DNA from: an uncultured Collinsella sp.
Lineage (GTDB): Bacteria > Actinomycetota > Coriobacteriia > Coriobacteriales > Coriobacteriaceae
Reading direction: 5' to 3'
DNA length: 64,000 nucleotides
Assembly (NCBI GenBank): GCA_934630855.1
Contig: CAKTWW010000003.1
Coordinates: forward strand, 1-64,000
Shown: positions 16,230 to 24,322 of the stretch, one piece after another
How positions within the stretch are numbered: the first letter of the stretch is position 1
Layout of the letters: every line of letters begins with the position of its first letter
Program-made: the position numbers and the translations under genes
The notes under the pieces: model-generated
Databases searched by the model: none
Told to the model about the DNA's origin: nothing
What the model saw: only the letters and a program-made list of their open reading frames with translations

Positions 16230-17309
16230 CTATTCGTCGCCGAAGCTGATGCCCAACGCCTTGGCCTCGCGCACCAGGTCGCTCTGGGGGTCGACATACT
16301 TGAGCTTGCCGGCGACCTCCTCGAGCGGCATGTGGCACATCTTGCCGTCACGCAGGGCGATCATGTAGCCGAACTCGCCGCGCAGGCAGCCCAGTGCGGC
16401 CTCGACGCCGCACTGGGTCGCAAAGATGCGGTCCTGAGCGTCGGGCTGGCCGCCGCGCTGCGTATGACCGGGAATGGCGACGCGGGTCTCGCGACCGGTC
16501 TTGGCCTCGATCTCCTTGGCGATGTCGTAGACAATCGACGGGCTCGTGCGCTCGGCGAGCTTCTTCTTGTACTCCTTCTTGGGCAGCGTCGCGTCCGCCT
16601 TGGAGATGGCGCCCTCGGCGACGGCCACGATGGTAAAGCGGCTGCCGGTCTCCATGCGATGCTCGATGGTCTTGATGACGTTGTCCATGTCGTAGGGGAT
16701 CTCGGGAATCAGGATGACGTCCGCACCGCCCGCAACGCCAGCGTACAGCGGAATCCAGCCAACCTTGTGACCCATGATCTCGATGACGAACACGCGGCCA
16801 TGGCTCGAAGCGGTGGTGTGAATGTCGTCGATGCACTTGGTGGCGACGTCGATGGCGCTCGTAAAGCCAAAGGTCATCTCGGTGCCCCAGGTGTCGTTAT
16901 CGATGGTCTTGGGCAGGGCGATAACGTTGAGGCCCTCCTCGTGCAGACGGTTGGCGGTCTTGGTGGAGCCGTTGCCGCCCAGCATAAACAGACAGTCGAG
17001 CTGCAGCTTGTGATAGGTGTGGACCATCGCGGGCACCTTCTCGACGCCATCGGCCTCGGGAATGTTCAGACGCTTGAACGGCGTGCGGCTCGTGCCCAGA
17101 ATGGTGCCGCCGCGGGTGAGGATACCGCTAAAATCGGCAGGCGTCATGACGCGGAATCTGCTGTAGATAAGGCCCTGGTAGCCGTCCTCGAAACCGTAGA
17201 TCTCGATAGGCTCTGCACTATTGGTCATGAGCGTTTTGACGATGCCGCGCATGGTGGCGTTGAGCGCCTGGCAGTCGCCGCCACTGGTAAGAAGACCGAT
17301 CCTAAGCAT
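16230..17309 (-). CDS. pfkA: 6-phosphofructokinase
   Basis: This 359-residue phosphofructokinase catalyses fructose 6-phosphate to fructose 1,6-bisphosphate in glycolysis. Motifs are GLLTSGGDCQALNA (phosphate loop), FMLGGNGSTKTANRL, the catalytic PKTIDNDTWGTEMTFGF, IEIMGHKVGWIPLYAG, and LIPEIPYD. The combination of Gly in the GGNGS loop with Lys in PKTIDND is found in the mixed 'group III' enzymes of actinobacteria and anaerobes, whose donor (ATP or pyrophosphate) cannot be assigned from sequence alone. The start is ATG 17309. It is monocistronic, with the long inverted repeat at its 3' end. Confidence 0.95.
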   Translation of the reverse strand: MLRIGLLTSGGDCQALNATMRGIVKTLMTNSAEPIEIYGFEDGYQGLIYSRFRVMTPADFSGILTRGGTILGTSRTPFKRLNIPEADGVEKVPAMVHTYHKLQLDCLFMLGGNGSTKTANRLHEEGLNVIALPKTIDNDTWGTEMTFGFTSAIDVATKCIDDIHTTASSHGRVFVIEIMGHKVGWIPLYAGVAGGADVILIPEIPYDMDNVIKTIEHRMETGSRFTIVAVAEGAISKADATLPKKEYKKKLAERTSPSIVYDIAKEIEAKTGRETRVAIPGHTQRGGQPDAQDRIFATQCGVEAALGCLRGEFGYMIALRDGKMCHMPLEEVAGKLKYVDPQSDLVREAKALGISFGDE

Positions 17310-17350
17310 GATGAATCCTTCCGGGCAAGTTATAACATGCGCATAAGTTT

Positions 17351-17377
17351 ACCCCCGCACACTGTTGATGCGGGGGT
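17351..17377 (-). terminator. Hairpin downstream of the amidase gene, possible terminator
   Basis: A perfect 9-bp GC-rich inverted repeat (ACCCCCGCA at 17351-17359 and TGCGGGGGT at 17369-17377) lies between the amidase gene and pfkA. The following minus-strand tract AAACTTAT is only weakly U-rich. Confidence 0.5.
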
Positions 17378-17449
17378 GAAACGTGTTAGCTCAAATGTAT
17401 AGAAATGTAAGCAACGTCAGGTGAGCGTAAGGCGGGCGGGCCCAGCTCC

Positions 17450-18541
17450 TTACAGTGCGAAGGCGTCGACGTCGCCCCAATGTCGGCGCAGCGTAATGGC
17501 GGCAGCGGGTTCGGTGTTGTCAAAGACGACCGACCACTGCGTGTTGCTCGTAATGTCATCTGGGTTGGGCTCCTGTGCCGCGGCGCGTAGAGCTTTCCAA
17601 GCGACCGCTTCATCTTGAGCGCCGGCATGGGTGTCGAGAACATCGGCGATGGCGATTGCGCGCTCCTTACCGTGGCCCAGCTCGCCGTTCTTTTGGTTGG
17701 GGAGCACCTCGTCGCCATAGCAGGCGTAGAAGTTCGTGACCTGGCGCACGCGAGTCACCGTAAAAGCACGGTCGGGATCGCGCGGATCCCACTCCACCAC
17801 GCGCGCGTCACCGGTGGCGTCGTTGATAAAGAAGTGGTAATCGCGCCCGGCCATGGCGTGCATGTCGTAGGCAGAAAGGAGGTCGACGGCTTCTTGCGTG
17901 GTGGCGGCGCGATCGAGCACCAGACGGATAGCGAGCGAGGTGTTGATAACGGGGCGCTGCGTGTCCTGGTCACAGGGCTTGGAATCCAAGGTGAGCACGG
18001 CAATGGACACACCGCATTCGTTGACGCCGTCGAGCTGGGCGAAGGGGCCCATCAACGCGGCGGCGCGTCCGGCGACGGAGCCAAGCGGGGCGTTGGCGCC
18101 CAGGTTGTTGAGGGCGGCAAACCCGATAGAGGCGTAGCTATCGTGCGGGTGGTTGCGCACCAGCAGCGCCGAGGTGTCGTCCTTAAAGTCGTAATTGCGG
18201 CCGGTGCGCACGCGACCTTCGGCATCCACGGCGACAAAGGCGCTGCAGGCAAACTGCGGTGCCTGAACATGCACGGGAAGACCAGGCATCGCCTGCGCCA
18301 GCACGGCATCGATGTAGCCCTGATCGTCGCGCACGCCCGCGGCAATGATGGCATCGAGGTCGTAGTCGTAGGCGATATCGACGGCGTACAGGTCATAGCC
18401 ATCTGCATAGTCGGTCAAGCGCTTGAGCGAAGCGGCGGTTTTTATTTGCTTACGATAGGTGACGCCGGCGACAGCGGCGAGGCCGGCTACGGCTCCGACG
18501 GCACCGCAAACGATGGCGGCGGCAACGTTGCGTGGTTTCAT
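17450..18541 (-). CDS. Exported choloylglycine-hydrolase-like (linear amide) Ntn hydrolase
   Basis: ATG 18541 with GAGGAG upstream gives about 363 residues; the frame is open further up without support. The first 30 residues form a signal or anchor (VAAAIVCGAVGAVAGLAAVAGV). The Ntn catalytic segment follows at about residue 97: CSAFVAVDAEGRVRTGRNYDF, with Cys as the expected nucleophile. The family residues RNYDF, LDGVNECGVS and a TSLAIRLVLDRA segment are present. Bile salt hydrolases and penicillin V acylases carry the Cys right after the initiator Met; here it lies behind a signal segment, so maturation would need removal of about 96 residues. The gene follows the ECF/electron-transfer operon. 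Bile-acid activity is possible but unproven. Confidence 0.8.
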   Translation of the reverse strand: MKPRNVAAAIVCGAVGAVAGLAAVAGVTYRKQIKTAASLKRLTDYADGYDLYAVDIAYDYDLDAIIAAGVRDDQGYIDAVLAQAMPGLPVHVQAPQFACSAFVAVDAEGRVRTGRNYDFKDDTSALLVRNHPHDSYASIGFAALNNLGANAPLGSVAGRAAALMGPFAQLDGVNECGVSIAVLTLDSKPCDQDTQRPVINTSLAIRLVLDRAATTQEAVDLLSAYDMHAMAGRDYHFFINDATGDARVVEWDPRDPDRAFTVTRVRQVTNFYACYGDEVLPNQKNGELGHGKERAIAIADVLDTHAGAQDEAVAWKALRAAAQEPNPDDITSNTQWSVVFDNTEPAAAITLRRHWGDVDAFAL

Positions 18542-18635
18542 GGCAGCTCCTCTCAAAGCAATGCTATGGGCATTATCGCAAATAACATGCAGGGCACTCG
18601 ATGCAATCCGGTGAACGGCGCGGCTCGTTTGAGCG

Positions 18636-20174
18636 CTAGAGCAGCGCAAGTGCAACGATGCAGATTCCGAGCGTCAGAACGGCGACGTCGGCCCGGCCAA
18701 AGCGATAGCTGCGGATGCAGGTTCTGCTGGCAGCCGGATGAGTTCCGTATTCGCGGTTGACCATAGCGAGCGCGAGCGTGTCGGAGCGACGCAGCGCGCT
18801 GCTAAACAAGGGCGTTATGACGGGGATAAAGGAACGCGCGCGCTGTAGGGGAGAGGGGCTGTCAAAACGCGCCAAGCGTGCTTCCTGAGCGGCCTTGATG
18901 CGGTCGAATTCCTCAATAAGCACGGGGACAAAACGGAGCGTAAGCTGGATAGCGATGGTGGCATCATCGGTGCGCAGACCAAAGCGGGCTAGGGGCCTCA
19001 TGAGCGTCGCGGCCCCATCGGCAAGCGCGGTGGGGGAAGTGGTCGCCATGAGGGTCGAGGTCCCCAGCATAATCAGGGCAAAACGCAGGACGCAGAGGAC
19101 GCCAAAGCATAGGCCTCCCGAGGTGACCTGCACAGGTCCTGCCTGCAACAACAAAGTACCCGAAGCAGTAAAGAGCGTGTTGAAGACCAGGACAAACCCC
19201 ATGAGCCAGCGAAAGGGCTTAAGAGCGCGGAGCGCCTGGCGCACGGAGCTGCCGCTTGCGACGAGTGAGGCAAGGGCGACGACAACGACGACGGCAAGCG
19301 CAAGGGGTCGCTGGGCAATAAAGCCGGCAATCATAAAGAGCAGGCAGAACATGAGTTTGACTGCGGGGTGTAGTGCGTGGGCGAGCGCGGACCCAGGACG
19401 AAAGACGCCAAATGAGACCACCTTGGGCGTCGTCGGGACATGCCCGGAATCCGTCGGGCGTGCAGTCGACGAGACAACGGGCGCTGCCTCGGCACCCTTC
19501 GAGTTAAGCGGCAACAGCGAGCCATCCTGCAGCAGATGGGCTTCGTCGCAAATACCGAGTGCCCGGGGATCATGTGTGACGATGACGATGCCTCGGCCGT
19601 TGCGAGCGAGTTGCCCTATATGCTCAAGCAACAACAGACATGCGTGAGGATCGAGCCCCGCGGTTGGTTCGTCGAGCAGCAGATACGGTGCCTCGAGTGC
19701 AAGCATGTCGGCGATGGCGATACGGCGCTGCTCGCCCCCGGAATGGGCAAAGGGGCTCGTGTTACAGATGATGGCGGGGTCGAGCCCTACGGTCAGAAGC
19801 GAGGCGTTGACGCGCTGCTCAACTTCAGTCTCGTCCAATCCAAGGTTGCGAGGTCCAAATGCAACTTCATCAAAGACGTTGGCGGCAAAAAACTGCTGCT
19901 CGGGACGTTGTTGTACCAGTGTCACGGCCATGCGGTGCGCACGAAGTTCATCTGCCGTGGGACACGCGCCAAGTGCGACCCCGTCCGCCTCGACAGACCC
20001 TGCCTGCTCGTCAAGTGCTCCGGCAAGGACGCGCAGCAGCGTCGACTTGCCAGAGCCGGAGGCGCCGCCAATGCCAATCACACGGCCGGGCATAACCTCA
20101 AGCGATACGTCATGTAAGGCGCAGGCGTCCGCCCCGGGATAGCGAACGGTTATGTTTGAGCAGATTAGCGACAC
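18636..20174 (-). CDS. ECF transporter fusion: ATPase (EcfA) plus transmembrane coupling subunit (EcfT)
   Basis: This 512-residue fusion carries an N-terminal ABC ATPase (1 to about 225) with Walker A GGASGSGKSTLLR, QQRPEQQFFA, signature HSGGEQRRIAIADML, Walker B LLLDEPTAGLD and H-loop VTHD. After a linker of about 30 residues, the C-terminal part is an EcfT protein with about five helices (LHPAVKLMFCLLFMIAGF) and the coupling-helix region (LIEEFDRIKAAQEARLARFD). Energy-coupling-factor transporters import vitamins or cofactors using ATPase pairs, EcfT and a substrate-binding S subunit. The gene overlaps the preceding one by 10 nt; that gene supplies the second ATPase fused to the S-like domain. 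It is the last gene of the putative electron-transfer operon. Confidence 0.92.
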   Translation of the reverse strand: MSLICSNITVRYPGADACALHDVSLEVMPGRVIGIGGASGSGKSTLLRVLAGALDEQAGSVEADGVALGACPTADELRAHRMAVTLVQQRPEQQFFAANVFDEVAFGPRNLGLDETEVEQRVNASLLTVGLDPAIICNTSPFAHSGGEQRRIAIADMLALEAPYLLLDEPTAGLDPHACLLLLEHIGQLARNGRGIVIVTHDPRALGICDEAHLLQDGSLLPLNSKGAEAAPVVSSTARPTDSGHVPTTPKVVSFGVFRPGSALAHALHPAVKLMFCLLFMIAGFIAQRPLALAVVVVVALASLVASGSSVRQALRALKPFRWLMGFVLVFNTLFTASGTLLLQAGPVQVTSGGLCFGVLCVLRFALIMLGTSTLMATTSPTALADGAATLMRPLARFGLRTDDATIAIQLTLRFVPVLIEEFDRIKAAQEARLARFDSPSPLQRARSFIPVITPLFSSALRRSDTLALAMVNREYGTHPAASRTCIRSYRFGRADVAVLTLGICIVALALL

Positions 20175-21322
20175 AGTTCCTCCAAGCCGCAGCGGATGAG
20201 CAGGTCGCGCTGGCCGGCAAGGTCTTGCGCGGCGCCCAGGTATGCGATGGCACCCGCCTCAAAGACGGCGACTCGATCGGCACGAGTGACCTCGTCGAGC
20301 AGCTGCGTGATCTGAACCACGGCGACACCGCGGCGGCAAAGGTGGTCGACGCGGTCGTTGAGGGTCTCGCGAGCGGCATCGTCGAGCATGGCGCTCGTTT
20401 CGTCAAAAATCACGAGCGAGGGGGAGAGCGCGACCAAGCCCGCCGCAGCCACGCGCTGCTTTTGTCCGCCCGAGAGCGTGGCAACGTCGCGTTCCTCAAG
20501 CTCTGCAATGCCAAGCTCATCGAGCGCCTGGGAGACCTCTGCGCGCATTTCGTCGCGGGGGACACCGCGGTTTTCGAGCCCAAAGGCAACGTCGTCTCGC
20601 ACGAGCGGGGCGACGATCTGGTTGTCGGGATCCTGAAAGGCAAGGCCTACGGTGCCCTGAGCGCGCGCAGTGTGCCTGTCCGCACCTTCAAGCAGCCCCG
20701 CGAGTTCAAGGGCGCAGGTACTCTTGCCGCTACCGTTGGACCCGACAAACGCGATGCGTTCCCCCGGAACAATGCTGGCAGCAAGTGCAACGCAGTCAAC
20801 GGTGGGGCGCACGTCATCAGCCTGCTCAATACCGGCGAGCGCACCTTCTGCCACCGCGCCCGTAATGCCGCCAGTGACGCAGGCGGCAACGCCCAGAACG
20901 CCCAGGTTAATAAAAACTGCCGGCGTCTGCAGCGCCATAGCGGCAACTCCTAACTGGCCCACATTGTGCAGCACGGCGGCAAGCATGCTTACGGGCACCA
21001 GGCCAACACCCGGCACGGCGGCAAGGGCGACCATGCCCACAAAGGCAAGGACCGTGCCACCCAGGCTATAGGCAAGCATCATAGGCGAGCCGAACAAAAA
21101 GCCCGATGCCAAAACCTTGACGAGCGCGACGGCGCCGGCACTTTTCACATCGAGCGTATAGAGCGCAACGACCACGGCCACGTTGGCAAGGCCCAGCTTA
21201 ATGCCGGGCACCGCAACAGGCAGTGGAATCATCGTCTCTAGATAAGACAGCACCAGCGCGCAGGCGCACAGCAGCGAAACGCGCGCCAGGCGGCGGGTAT
21301 GCTCGATATCGACCGCGGGCAT
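20165..21322 (-). CDS. Fusion of Gx/EetB-like membrane (S-component-like) protein and ECF ATPase
   Basis: In this 385-residue fusion the N-terminal 160 residues are a five- to six-helix Gx-transporter / Hpre_diP_synt_I domain (LCACALVLSYLETMIPLP, GIKLGLANVAVVVALY). This family includes EetB of Firmicute flavin-based electron transfer loci and resembles ECF substrate-binding subunits. The C-terminal part is an ABC ATPase: Walker A GSNGSGKSTC, FQDPDNQIVAPLVRDDVAFG (ECF-type Q-loop), LSGGQKQRVAAAGL and Walker B LVIFDETSAMLD, with Thr replacing the usual Pro after the catalytic Glu. Together with the next gene it supplies all four ECF parts in two chains. It starts 4 nt after the NusG-II gene. 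Confidence 0.9.
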   Translation of the reverse strand: MPAVDIEHTRRLARVSLLCACALVLSYLETMIPLPVAVPGIKLGLANVAVVVALYTLDVKSAGAVALVKVLASGFLFGSPMMLAYSLGGTVLAFVGMVALAAVPGVGLVPVSMLAAVLHNVGQLGVAAMALQTPAVFINLGVLGVAACVTGGITGAVAEGALAGIEQADDVRPTVDCVALAASIVPGERIAFVGSNGSGKSTCALELAGLLEGADRHTARAQGTVGLAFQDPDNQIVAPLVRDDVAFGLENRGVPRDEMRAEVSQALDELGIAELEERDVATLSGGQKQRVAAAGLVALSPSLVIFDETSAMLDDAARETLNDRVDHLCRRGVAVVQITQLLDEVTRADRVAVFEAGAIAYLGAAQDLAGQRDLLIRCGLEELCR

Positions 21323-21325
21323 AGA

Positions 21326-21739
21326 CTAGCGCCCCACCACGTCGTAGGTGGCTTCGGCACCCTCGTCGACGATATCGACGGTGAGCTTATGCGGAAGGCA
21401 GACAATTTGCTGCCCGGCGGCGTCGATCCAGCCCTGGTGCACGCAGTCCTGGTTGGGGCAGTCGGCCTCCTCGACGTGCACCCGTCCGTCCTTGATCTCG
21501 ATAACGTTGGTCCCCAAGTCGGTCGTAATGGTCTTGGTCACGTCCTGGCCCAGGGGAAGCTCATAGACGTTTTGTGCCCCATCGCGGATGACGACCATTG
21601 CCGTGTCGGCGTCTGTGTTTGCCCCCATCAGGCGCGTGGCGAGCAGGCCGGCACATGCGACGGCCGCTATCACCACAACCAGGATTACGTTGAGCTTTTT
21701 GCTGCCGCGCCTATCGCGTGTGCTGTTGCGCTTGGACAT
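21326..21739 (-). CDS. NusG domain II-containing membrane-anchored protein (EetA-like)
   Basis: This 137-residue protein has one N-terminal membrane anchor (about 15-37) and an exported NusG-domain-II fold. Hallmarks are EEADCPNQDCVHQGWI and GQQIVCLPHKLTVDI, with three cysteines that could form disulfides or bind metal. Such proteins are found next to Gx-transporter proteins and ApbE in extracellular electron transfer and Rnf-like loci (EetA in Listeria-type loci). The gene is tightly packed between apbE (8 nt) and the EetB-like fusion (3 nt). Its molecular role is not established. Confidence 0.88.
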   Translation of the reverse strand: MSKRNSTRDRRGSKKLNVILVVVIAAVACAGLLATRLMGANTDADTAMVVIRDGAQNVYELPLGQDVTKTITTDLGTNVIEIKDGRVHVEEADCPNQDCVHQGWIDAAGQQIVCLPHKLTVDIVDEGAEATYDVVGR

Positions 21740-21747
21740 CGTGGCTC

Positions 21748-22824
21748 CTAGCTCTGCAGAATCTTGAACGCCGAGCCGTCGCTCTTGGTGGCGTGGTCGT
21801 CCATATCGACCAGAACGCCGCCCTCAAAGCGCTCGTCGCTTTCGATGAGCTCCATGGCGCGGTCGTGACCGAGCAAAAACAGGATGGTGGAATACGCATC
21901 GCCCAGCACGGACTTCTTGGTCATGATCGAGGCGCTCTTGAGGTCGGTGCTTGCGGGGTAGCCCGTTTTGGGGTCGAGGATGTGGTAGTAAAGCTGCCCG
22001 TCCTGCTCAAAGCTGCGCTCATACAGGCCGCTGGTGACAACCGAGCGATTGCGTGCCGCAACGGTTGCCAGCACGTCGTCCTGTGCGCCGTTGGGGTCCT
22101 GGACGCCAACGCTCCAAGCATCGCCATCAAAGCTTTCGCCCATCACGTAGACGTTGCCGCCCAGGCTGATCGATGCGTTTTTACAGCCGCCCTCTTTGAG
22201 GATGCTCACTAGTTCGTCGGTGATGTAGCCCTTGGCGATGCCGCCCAAGTCGAGCTTCGCCTCGGGATCGGCGAGCGTGACGGTGTTGCCCTCCACCGTG
22301 ATGGTGCGATAGTCGATGTGGGGAAGCGCTGCCTGAATGGCAGCATCGTCGGGTTTAACGCCCTCGACGAAATCCCAGAGGCTCGACACGGCGCCGATGG
22401 TAATGTCGAACAGGCCGTCGGACTCCTCGGCATACTTGATGGCCTCTTTGATGATCGCGGCCGTCTCGGGTGCGACCTCGACCGGGGTGCCCGCGGCGTT
22501 GTTGATATTCCAAATATCGGAACCCTCGACCGTGCGCGAGAAGTGGTTCTCAAAATACGTACAGCGCTCGCTTACGGTATTGAGCAGCTTTTTGCTGCAC
22601 TGGGCGCTGATGGTTACGACGGTATCGAACGCGAACAGTGTGGTCGATTGCACCTTTTGAGCGGTACTGCCCTTGGCGCTAGAGCCAGCCGATGCCTTTG
22701 CATCTTGAGTGCCGCAGCCAGCAAGGCCAAACGATGCAACGGCCGATAGCAGGCCGGTGCCGGCAAGGCTCAAAAAGGCACGACGCGAGTATATGGGATG
22801 GTTATAGTTGGCGATGAATGGCAT
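21748..22824 (-). CDS. apbE: FAD:protein FMN transferase, exported lipoprotein (ApbE/FmnB)
   Basis: This 358-residue ApbE enzyme attaches FMN from FAD covalently to a Ser/Thr in S-G-A-T-type sites of exported flavoproteins. The N-terminus has a twin-arginine-like SRRAFLSLAG and a lipobox LAGC (Cys about 37), so it is anchored outside the membrane. Core motifs are FDTVVTISAQCSKK, NNAAGTPVEV, LDLGGIAKGYITDEL, ASISLGGNVYVMG and LDPKTGYPASTDL (catalytic/metal region). Several candidate acceptors are encoded upstream in the same operon. The start is ATG 22824 with GGAAG upstream. Confidence 0.95.
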   Translation of the reverse strand: MPFIANYNHPIYSRRAFLSLAGTGLLSAVASFGLAGCGTQDAKASAGSSAKGSTAQKVQSTTLFAFDTVVTISAQCSKKLLNTVSERCTYFENHFSRTVEGSDIWNINNAAGTPVEVAPETAAIIKEAIKYAEESDGLFDITIGAVSSLWDFVEGVKPDDAAIQAALPHIDYRTITVEGNTVTLADPEAKLDLGGIAKGYITDELVSILKEGGCKNASISLGGNVYVMGESFDGDAWSVGVQDPNGAQDDVLATVAARNRSVVTSGLYERSFEQDGQLYYHILDPKTGYPASTDLKSASIMTKKSVLGDAYSTILFLLGHDRAMELIESDERFEGGVLVDMDDHATKSDGSAFKILQS

Positions 22825-22848
22825 GGGCTTCCGTTCTTGGTCGTTGAG

Positions 22849-23844
22849 TTAGAGCAGGCACAGGCAAATGGCGGCGAGTATAGCGGCCTTTACTAGCACG
22901 GCGACGATGCCGTTGCCGCATAGGTTGCGCGGTGTGGAATCCACGCCCTGTTCAATGCGCAGGAGCGTGACGTTTGCCATGGGGCAGCCGTCGGCGCAGC
23001 GTCCGCAGGCGATGCACTCGCCGGCTTTAAGGTCGTTGCGGTCGGGGTGGATGCGGACCGGGCAGCGATCCTGGCAGCGGTTGCAGCGTTTGACACAGCG
23101 TATGCGGTCGCGGTTGAACTGCGAGACGGGAAGCGCCGGCAACAGCGAGAAGATTGCGCCCAACGGGCAGAGGAACTGGCAAAAGAAGCGCTCGACCAAG
23201 GCCATACCGAGTACAACGAGGGCAAGGGCGACAAAGGCCCCGGTGGCGATGCCGTCGATATTGCGGGCGTCGATAGCTGCAAAGGCAACCCAAGGGCTCA
23301 AGCCCGCAACCTGCGACCAGATGCCCATAAAGCTCAGGGCGCAGATGGCTGCCAAGATGGCAAATTTGATGAGCTGCAATGCGCTTTGCATACCAGCGGG
23401 CATGCGGCGGGACTTGCGTCCCTCGAGCTTAAGGGCACGACGCAGGGGCGTGGCGAGCGCAAACACGGCGTCGCCAAGCGTGCCGAAGGCACAGGCATAT
23501 CCGCAAAAGAAGCGACCGAACACGCAGGTAAATGCGAGGACGGCCAGAAGCAGCGCGACAAAGCCGGTGAGCTCGATGGGCTGCTGGGTGCCGAGTTGCG
23601 AAAAGACGTACTTAACGCCGTTAAAGCTTGCACTAAAGACGGCAGGGAAGGCCAAAAAGAATGCCAGCTGGCAGATTCGCCGCAGGCCGTTATGGATAAG
23701 CTCGGCACGACGGCGTTTTTGACCTGCATTTTTGGGAGCGCGGATTATCTGCAGGGTATCGGCGATCTTCTTACGCACGCCGCCATGCTTGCCAGCGGTG
23801 CGTCCGGCGGCTTTGGACGCCCCGGCTTGGGAATTGACGGCCAT
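22849..23844 (-). CDS. NapH/NosR-like membrane 4Fe-4S polyferredoxin
   Basis: ATG 23844 is chosen (GGGAGCG upstream, 1 nt after the previous stop), giving about 331 residues; an upstream extension lies inside the FMN gene. Five or so membrane helices carry two quinol-dehydrogenase-type motifs, FGRFFCGYACAFGTLGD and VERFFCQFLCPLGAIFS. They are followed by two ferredoxin clusters, CVKRCNRCQDRCPVRIHP and CIACGRCADGCPMANVT, and a final helix. NapH-type proteins take electrons from the quinol pool or cytosolic donors and pass them to exported redox partners. Here the partner is likely the adjacent FMN-binding protein. Confidence 0.92.
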   Translation of the reverse strand: MAVNSQAGASKAAGRTAGKHGGVRKKIADTLQIIRAPKNAGQKRRRAELIHNGLRRICQLAFFLAFPAVFSASFNGVKYVFSQLGTQQPIELTGFVALLLAVLAFTCVFGRFFCGYACAFGTLGDAVFALATPLRRALKLEGRKSRRMPAGMQSALQLIKFAILAAICALSFMGIWSQVAGLSPWVAFAAIDARNIDGIATGAFVALALVVLGMALVERFFCQFLCPLGAIFSLLPALPVSQFNRDRIRCVKRCNRCQDRCPVRIHPDRNDLKAGECIACGRCADGCPMANVTLLRIEQGVDSTPRNLCGNGIVAVLVKAAILAAICLCLL

Positions 23845-23845
23845 G

Positions 23846-24322
23846 CTACTCGCTCCCTTCGCCGGCGTTCGATGCCTCGAGGGCCTGCGTGGCGCCGTTG
23901 AGGATGCCGGCGGACGAGAACGTGGCGCCCGAGACGGTGTCGACGGACGTGGTCTGGGCGTCGACGATATCGTCGCAAAGGCGCTCGGCCTGCGAGAAGT
24001 ATGCGGGCGTCTCCCCGGCATGGTCGATGACTTCGACGGATGTGATGTAGCCGTTATCGATAGTGATCTGCGTGGTCACGGTGCCGCCGTAGCCCTGGGC
24101 CGAGCCGGTAAACGTGCCATCGGTGGCATAGGGCCCGCGCTCGCCGCTGCGTGCGGCGGTCTGCGCTTCCTGCTTGGCGGCGGCATCGGCCTGGGCGACC
24201 TGTACGGCCCAGGTGTTAAAGCCCAGCACGATGCCCGCGACGATGCAGACGTTGACAGCCTTGAGGATAAAGATATGGTTGCGCGCGATGGCGTGCCCGG
24301 CGGTGATAAAAGGATTAGGCAC
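23846..24322 (-). CDS. Membrane-anchored FMN-binding domain protein (RnfG-like)
   Basis: This 158-residue protein has an N-terminal membrane helix (about 17-40) and one exported FMN_bind domain. The covalent flavinylation motif is SVDTVSGATFSS with acceptor Thr134. Residues Y-x-DGTFTGSAQGYGG and the IDNGYITSVEV strand are typical of RnfG/NqrC/NosR-type domains. It overlaps the upstream three-domain FMN gene by 8 nt and is followed 1 nt later by the polyferredoxin, so the three are translationally coupled. It is the probable direct electron acceptor of the NapH-like protein. Confidence 0.93.
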   Translation of the reverse strand: MPNPFITAGHAIARNHIFILKAVNVCIVAGIVLGFNTWAVQVAQADAAAKQEAQTAARSGERGPYATDGTFTGSAQGYGGTVTTQITIDNGYITSVEVIDHAGETPAYFSQAERLCDDIVDAQTTSVDTVSGATFSSAGILNGATQALEASNAGEGSE

